Below are positions 61,401 through 64,000 of a DNA stretch of 64,000 nt, piece by piece (position 1 is the stretch's first letter; each line of letters begins with the position of its first letter). The stretch is from Sphingobium cyanobacteriorum. GTDB lineage: Bacteria > Pseudomonadota > Alphaproteobacteria > Sphingomonadales > Sphingomonadaceae. Made by a program: the position numbers and the translations under genes. Under the pieces are notes generated by a model. The model worked only from the letters and a program-made list of their open reading frames with translations, was not told the DNA's origin and did not search any database. The stretch lies in assembly GCF_030580935.1 (NCBI RefSeq), contig NZ_JAUQOM010000006.1, forward strand, positions 1 through 64,000. The letters are read 5' to 3'.

Positions 61401-62967
61401 CGCCGGCACTGCTGGCAGCATTGCTCGTCAGGCTGATGGCACGCGCGCCGGTAATCGTGGCGCTGGCTGTCGAATCGCCCGAATTGGCGCCATTGACGGT
61501 GCTGCCATAGCCGCCTGCACCGCCGCTGGCATACACACCGACATTGAGCTGGTTGCTGGTGGTGCTGTTGGCCGTATCGTCGAACGTCAGGCTGGACGTT
61601 GCCGCCCCGCCGGCTGCCGCCGTGCCCCCCGTCGATCCGCCGCCGCCGCCGCCATAAACGGATTGACCCAGACCGAGCGTGCCGCCCGCAGTGCGTCCGG
61701 TAACGGCGTTCGTCGCGCTGCTGGCCGCGCCGGCTCCGCCATTGGCGTTGCTGTAGCCATAGCCACCGGCCCCGCCATATTGGTTCACGCTGGCCGACGC
61801 ACTGGTGCCCGACGTTATCGCCGACGCGCTTGCGCCGCTGGCCACGCCGCCAGCGCCTGCCGACCGGCCGCTGCCCGAAGCGGTGCCGCCGGTGCCGCCG
61901 GTAATGGAGGCAAGCGCACTGACGGAATCATTGCCGGCCGTGGAACTGACCGCCTGGGCGCTGCCCGTAGCCGTGCCGCCCGCTCCGCCACTGCCAGCGA
62001 CCGCGCCATAGCCGCCGCTGCCGCCATTGGCGTAGCTGCTTGCCTGCACGCTGCGCGTGCCGGTCAGCGCGATATTGCCGGTCGCCGCGCCGCCAACGCG
62101 CCCGGACGTGCCGTTGGTGCCGCTGCCGCCATTGCCCCCTTGCGCACTGACCTGGCCATAGACCAGCGCGCTCTTGTTGGCGTTGGCCGTATCGTTGAAG
62201 GTCAGGCTGGACGTGGCCGATCCCGCAGCGCCGGCGGTGCCGCCGTCGGAATAGCCGCCCGTGCCGCCAGTGGCATAGTTGTAGAGATTGAGGTTGCCGC
62301 CATTGGTCGATCCTGTGGCCGCGTTGGTGGTGGTCGCCGAGGCGCCCGTGCCGCCATTGGCTCCGGCATAGCCCGTGCCGCCGTTGCCACCTGTCCGCCA
62401 TGCCGTGGCCGACGCGGTGCCGGCCCCATTGGTGACGGCGCTGGCCGTCGCAGCGCCTGCCGCCGCGCCGTTGCCGCCCTTATAACCCGATCCGATGCCG
62501 CTGCCGCCCGCCCCGCCATAAGCGCGCGCATAGGCTTCTACATAGGCATTGCTCGTGTCGCTGTTGGTTGCGCTGGCACTGGCCGATCCCGTGCCGCCGT
62601 TCGCGCCCGAATTGCCCGCGCCATTGGAGACGGTTCCGCCGCCCGGTGATCCCGCGCTGCCGCCGCTGCCACCGACACCGACGGCATTGGCAACGGCACC
62701 GCCCGCGCGCGATGTTGTCGCACTGGCCGAACCGTTCCCGGCTGCGCCGCCTGCGCCCGCCTGCCCGCCATGGGTGCCACCGCCGCCGCCATTGCCGCCT
62801 GTACCGCCGGTTCCGCCCTGCGCATAGGCGCTGTTGGACGCATCGGCGGGCGTGCTGGTGGAGGCGCTGACCGACTGGCCGCTGCCGCCGGTGCCCCCGG
62901 ACGCGCCGGGAGAGCCTCCATTGGAACCAGTTGTACCTGCAGTGCCGGTGACGGAAACGCTAGACAT
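55432..62967 (-). CDS. giant glycine-rich repeat protein, predicted type I secretion substrate
   Basis: 2511 residues dominated by Gly, Ala, Ser, Thr and Asn; I see no cysteine. After a short N-terminus (SSVSVTGTAGTTGSNGG) come ten tandem units marked by a SLTFNDTAN-like motif whose Phe is at residues 257, 462, 667, 872, 1081, 1287, 1492, 1699, 1904 and 2112, a period of 205-209. Each unit also has GTRxVxxxSxAxGGxGG, ASAYxxGGTGG, RxxGAGGxASG, YGGAGGTGxxxANGG and GGTLSLxQ blocks. From about residue 2210 a different, less Gly-rich region follows (TSTVNLTVDLNQL, then SSPTSGFFGNLLIGDPPAAA), ending in a polar tail RRRMLAV. There is no Sec signal and there are no RTX nonapeptides. It leads an operon with a type I exporter. 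A surface fibre, adhesin or matrix role is inferred from composition; no family is recognised. Confidence 0.9.
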   Translation of the reverse strand: MSSVSVTGTAGTTGSNGGSPGASGGTGGSGQSVSASTSTPADASNSAYAQGGTGGTGGNGGGGGTHGGQAGAGGAAGNGSASATTSRAGGAVANAVGVGGSGGSAGSPGGGTVSNGAGNSGANGGTGSASASATNSDTSNAYVEAYARAYGGAGGSGIGSGYKGGNGAAAGAATASAVTNGAGTASATAWRTGGNGGTGYAGANGGTGASATTTNAATGSTNGGNLNLYNYATGGTGGYSDGGTAGAAGSATSSLTFNDTANANKSALVYGQVSAQGGNGGSGTNGTSGRVGGAATGNIALTGTRSVQASSYANGGSGGYGAVAGSGGAGGTATGSAQAVSSTAGNDSVSALASITGGTGGTASGSGRSAGAGGVASGASASAITSGTSASASVNQYGGAGGYGYSNANGGAGAASSATNAVTGRTAGGTLGLGQSVYGGGGGGSTGGTAAAGGAATSSLTFDDTANSTTSNQLNVGVYASGGAGGYGSTVNGANSGDSTASATITGARAISLTSNAASSAGGASDSRSGGNGGAALANGTASSTTTLNDSVSSTVYATAGSGGSGDGATRKGGDGGVASGSSSASASLAGIGTASATLSVRGGSGGAGYDSANGGTGAAASATNRVSGATNGGSLYLAQNVYGGHGGSSAGGVAGAAGTATSSLTFNDSGATKSRIVNLSGYAAGGNGGAGTAGSDGVAGADASTLVNATGTKEVTAYANSAGGSGGSAAANGSGGKGGVASSRSFATSSTLNSESTSSTAYAVGGNGGSATGGGESGGAGGGVAGTTYASASGGLGNSLATVTAYGGSGGTGYSTANGGAGASVSLTNRVTGASRGGNLYLTQTLIGGAGGYSYGGTAGAAGAATSNATFDDTANATQAQYVSMSISATGGGGGSGQDGTSGRTGGAATANANGTGAKQITVNSYATGGAGGYGSAAGNGAAGGTATGSANATSTTTSLTNGSNPAAASAYTNGGTGGSAQGAGKVAGSGGVASGTTASANTSGVSASALVSQRGGNAGAGYGGANGGTGAASSLTDAVSGSTKSGTLSLQQDAYGGAGGGSEAGIAGNGGAATSSLTFNDTLNVNKSAQLYVNSSATGGGGGGGNGVDGGKGGTGIASETLTAARAIQTSVTGTGGTGGASSTGGDGGAGGGARANVAVNSTTSLADAVSATAYVNAATGGSASGAGNKAGNGGAANGLSAASARSAGAGNVSAALNMYGGAGGTGFAGANAGNGAATSVTNKVTGSTNGGTLSLNQNATGGNGGYSYGGIAGLAGSASSSLTFNDAANATKSNVIGMGANAVGGGGGSGQNGTAGQSGGSATAAVNGAGTRAIGVTATATGGNGGYASDNGSGAAGGSATGSATAASTTIIADNVAATANVYGGAGGAGNGLGRTGGAGGIASGSSARADSTGTSATATVNQYGGNGGTGNDDATGGAGAASSLSNAVGGSTKAGTLSLTQNARGGVGGNGHGAIAGVGGDASSNLSFNDGANANKSNLVNMGSTATAGAGGTGINADGAAGGNASSVNTVTGTRQVNAGGSASGGTGGHSNAGGNGADGGTARASITSTSSGTLNTDYVIASTYAAGGTGGNAAGVGFAAGNGGAVSSLSSATANAAGSATATATANLYGGAGGTGFGGANGGAGAATAVTSRVKGATNGGTLSLNQALYGGAGGYSYGGIAGTAGAATSTLNFDDTANPTQSNQINATSNATGGTGGGGTSATNGRVGGAATSNAAVTGAKAVTLTSNAGGGTGGSAALNGSGGAGGTATGSANATSTTLGSEAVNATINASGGTGGSANGAGKSGGAGGVASGATASANSAGANASASVVQTSGTGGAGANGASGGAGAVSTLTDAVSGSTKLGNLSLNQRAVGGNGGGTDTATARAGGAATSNLDFNDGANVNKSLLIYTTVSAQGGSGGNSLTTAGGNGGAATTISTIRGTRGVQAIGSANGGNGGSSTASGGGNGGAGGNARASMTAASSTGLTNPVSASAYAYGGTGGYANGAGRTSGAGGSVNGLSSAEARSSGAGSVSAALYAYGGAGGTGYNSATGGAGGSIALVDKVRGASKGGTLSLTQNAYGGSGGYSNNGAGGAGGNASSQLTFDDTANVNQSNSVGLSVTATGGGGTGSLAGSAGGDATAYGTLTAANSASVSASATGGAGGAGTSSNGAGSAADAKSTVTGKAVTSTAYAAGGIGANSEADALAYAKGNSGSLHATSIASDFAGRLVTYVRADAYSSLYGTASIVDTSRALTSASLGLASSATTTPQSVAQIFGAPTNADVTAVLAANSNIAAAFGAKSPSYFAIAQMGGRYSAAGTGTETITSTVNLTVDLNQLSSRDNLVVGFYNGNGFGGGVSNVTVTIAANGSTLLNQSFASGAAAVTYFTNKAVDLGSLSAPLYSSNTLNLQVTMSLTISSPTSGFFGNLLIGDPPAAAAAAVPAHDGSQAPHHQAQLQNLVSGLASFGRDRGSAQLADHSRYGLPTQDMLLASSGGGSRRRMLAV
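56400..62880 (-). repeat. ten-unit tandem array of about 618 bp inside the giant gene
   Basis: The codon for the Phe of the FND/FDD motif lies at 62199, 61584, 60969, 60354, 59727, 59109, 58494, 57873, 57258 and 56634, spaced 615, 615, 615, 627, 618, 615, 621, 615 and 624 bp. All are multiples of three, so the units stay in frame. They are diverged at DNA level, which argues for an old array. The outer limits given are approximate. Confidence 0.92.
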
Positions 62968-62974
62968 GGCAAAA

Positions 62975-62996
62975 GCCCCTTTATGTTAACAGGGGC
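62975..62996 (-). promoter_or_regulatory. leader hairpin covering the ribosome-binding site of the giant gene
   Basis: On the - strand GCCCCT (62991-62996) pairs with AGGGGC (62975-62980) around a 10-base AT-rich loop (GTTAACATAA). The 3' arm is the Shine-Dalgarno sequence AAAGGGG, 7-12 nt before ATG 62967. Folding would hide it, so translation may depend on temperature, a protein or an RNA. Confidence 0.5.
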
Positions 62997-63046
62997 GACC
63001 CATTTGTCCGCTCGCATGGACGGCGGACTTTCATTCTGTTGGGCGA

Positions 63047-63077
63047 AGAATAGCATGGCTGGACGAGGGGCTGTCAA
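63047..63077 (-). promoter_or_regulatory. promoter of the giant gene-secretion operon
   Basis: A consensus -35 TTGACA (63072-63077) is followed at 17 bp by GCTATT (63049-63054), or at 19 bp by TATTCT. Transcription would start near 63040 and leave a leader of about 70 nt containing the hairpin. Confidence 0.55.
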
Positions 63078-63133
63078 GCGCCGATGCCGATGCTGTTACG
63101 AATGGGGAATGACTGCGGCGGCGCCCGGAAACG

Positions 63134-63940
63134 TCACTGCTCCGGCGGCTGCGTCAATATCGCGCGTGCGCGGGGCGAAAGCCGCGCCACGGCCGCGTCA
63201 TGGATTCCCGGCGCGGCACATAATAGGCCAAAAGCCGTCGGATTGGGCCGGTTGAAGCGCAACGCATCGCCCAGCGCATCGGTCACGCTCGCACCCGCTT
63301 CCGCGCAAATCAGGGCGGCGGCGGCGACATCCCATTCATTGCCCCAGCGCACCGTGGCGACCAGGTCGGCCTCGTCGGCGGCAACCATCGCCATGCGCAG
63401 CGCGATACTGTTTGGCTTGTCCACGACCATCAGGTCGCGATCCGCCCTGGGCAATTGATCGGCCGGCACCCGCGCGCCCGGCAAATGCGTGCGCGTACCA
63501 GCCTGCAAGCGCTTGCCATTCCGGGTCGCGCCACGGCCCGCCTGTGCGACCCATAATTCATTGCGTGCCGGTGCGGACAGGAGTCCGATCTTGACGGCGC
63601 CATGCTCGACCAGCGCCACCGATACCGCCCAGCCGGTCCGTCCGCGCAGATAGTCGCGGGTGCCGTCGATCGGATCGACCACCCACACGCGCGGCACGCC
63701 CAGCCGATGCACCGTATCCGCCGTCTCTTCCGACAGCCATCCGGCTTGCGGATCGATCGCCGCCAACCGTTCGCGCAGCATCGCGTCGACCGCCAGGTCG
63801 GCCTCGCACACCGGATGGCCTGGCACCTTTTCCCACTGGCGCACGCGGGTTTCGCCACCTGCCCAGAGCGTCAGCGCATGGTCGGCCGCATCCGACACGG
63901 CGGACACGATGGCGCGCAGATGGGCATCATCCTCCGGCAA
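63134..63940 (-). CDS. inositol-monophosphatase-family phosphatase (CysQ/HisN-like)
   Basis: Mg-dependent, Li-sensitive phosphatase family, 268 residues. The metal-site motifs are WLSEET, WVVDPIDGTRDYLRG and WGNEWDVAAAALICAEAG. The substrate could be inositol phosphate, histidinol phosphate or 3'-phosphoadenosine 5'-phosphate; the sequence alone does not decide. The frame appears to start with TTG at 63940, inside the end of the preceding TldD/PmbA-type gene, so translation is coupled. That gene pair is common in alphaproteobacteria. It lies upstream of the giant gene, which has its own promoter. Confidence 0.88.
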   Translation of the reverse strand: MPEDDAHLRAIVSAVSDAADHALTLWAGGETRVRQWEKVPGHPVCEADLAVDAMLRERLAAIDPQAGWLSEETADTVHRLGVPRVWVVDPIDGTRDYLRGRTGWAVSVALVEHGAVKIGLLSAPARNELWVAQAGRGATRNGKRLQAGTRTHLPGARVPADQLPRADRDLMVVDKPNSIALRMAMVAADEADLVATVRWGNEWDVAAAALICAEAGASVTDALGDALRFNRPNPTAFGLLCAAPGIHDAAVARLSPRARAILTQPPEQ

Positions 63941-64000
63941 TGGTCATCCCGTCGATACGCAGCGTCGGCACATTCATGGCATAGCGGAAATGCAGGTCAT
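63927..64000 (-). CDS. 3' end of a TldD/PmbA-family metallopeptidase gene (truncated by the window)
   Basis: Only the last 23 codons are inside the window. The C-terminus ends PTLRIDGMTIAGG, which matches the end of TldD/PmbA-type zinc metallopeptidases. Position before an inositol-monophosphatase-family gene supports this. The stop TGA (63927-63929) lies inside the start of that gene. Confidence 0.6.
   Translation of the reverse strand, partial: DLHFRYAMNVPTLRIDGMTIAGG

Noticed and set aside
56400..62880. Regular repeats as a CRISPR array
   Set aside because: Units are about 618 bp, in frame and coding; there are no short identical repeats with unique spacers and no cas genes.

Overview
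The window is high-GC DNA from an alphaproteobacterium, most likely a member of the Sphingomonadaceae (Sphingobium, Sphingomonas or Novosphingobium type). The evidence is the SciP/DUF1153 cell-cycle regulator, the gene order rsmB - rpe - heparinase-like - purH, an UrcA-family protein, a COQ9-family protein, a DUF1674 protein next to htpX and rsmB, and a short-form HisG. It is chromosomal and densely coding. I see no tRNA, rRNA, CRISPR array, prophage or transposase.

Region by region. 0-2.3 kb: a five-block RTX calcium-binding protein with an exact 138-residue period. 2.5-8.6 kb: uvrB, queG, an ABC-2 exporter pair and a Tat-exported methionine sulfoxide reductase B. 8.6-12.3 kb: a three-gene envelope-glycosylation operon (UDP-galactopyranose-mutase-like flavoprotein, GtrA flippase, polytopic GT-C-like protein). 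12.5-22.4 kb: UrcA protein, then a conserved block read leftwards (rsmB, PAS protein, rpe, heparinase-like, DUF1993, GT87, purH), with htpX and a 57-residue DUF1674 gene at its edge. 22.5-26.9 kb: a hypothetical protein, galU, ssb and feoAB with a Fur-like operator. 26.9-32.8 kb: COQ9, an Old Yellow Enzyme and the riboflavin genes ribD-ribE-ribB(X)-ribH. 33-39.8 kb: a TonB protein, a DUF445 protein and an RND efflux pump. 40-49.7 kb: two small YeaQ-type membrane proteins, sciP, mnmA, hisG, hisD, nusB, thiL, a DUF1345 protein, a ClpP-like protein and ruvAB. 49.8-51.6 kb: an acyl-CoA/acyl-acid ligase. 51.6-63.1 kb: a type I secretion operon led by a giant glycine-rich gene. 63.1-64 kb: an inositol-monophosphatase-family gene and the 3' end of a TldD/PmbA-type gene.

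The most unusual locus is 51.6-63.1 kb. A 2511-residue Gly/Ala/Ser/Thr-rich protein, built from ten tandem units of 205-209 residues plus a distinct C-terminal region, is followed on the same strand by a type I secretion ABC transporter with a degenerate C39-like domain and by its HlyD-type adaptor. No Sec signal and no RTX nonapeptides are visible in the giant protein, so it looks like a non-RTX type I substrate, perhaps a surface fibre or matrix protein. It has its own TTGACA promoter, a leader hairpin that covers its ribosome-binding site, and a terminator-like hairpin before the transporter gene.

Other points of interest are an HTH-RibB-degenerate-RibA fusion, a TTGCA-N3-TGCAA palindrome shared by the ribB promoter and the flavoenzyme gene beside it, an 18-bp tandem duplication across two convergent gene ends, two families of intergenic inverted repeats, and four genes that appear to start with TTG. 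Functions are inferred from residues visible in the translations and from general family knowledge. No database search was run.
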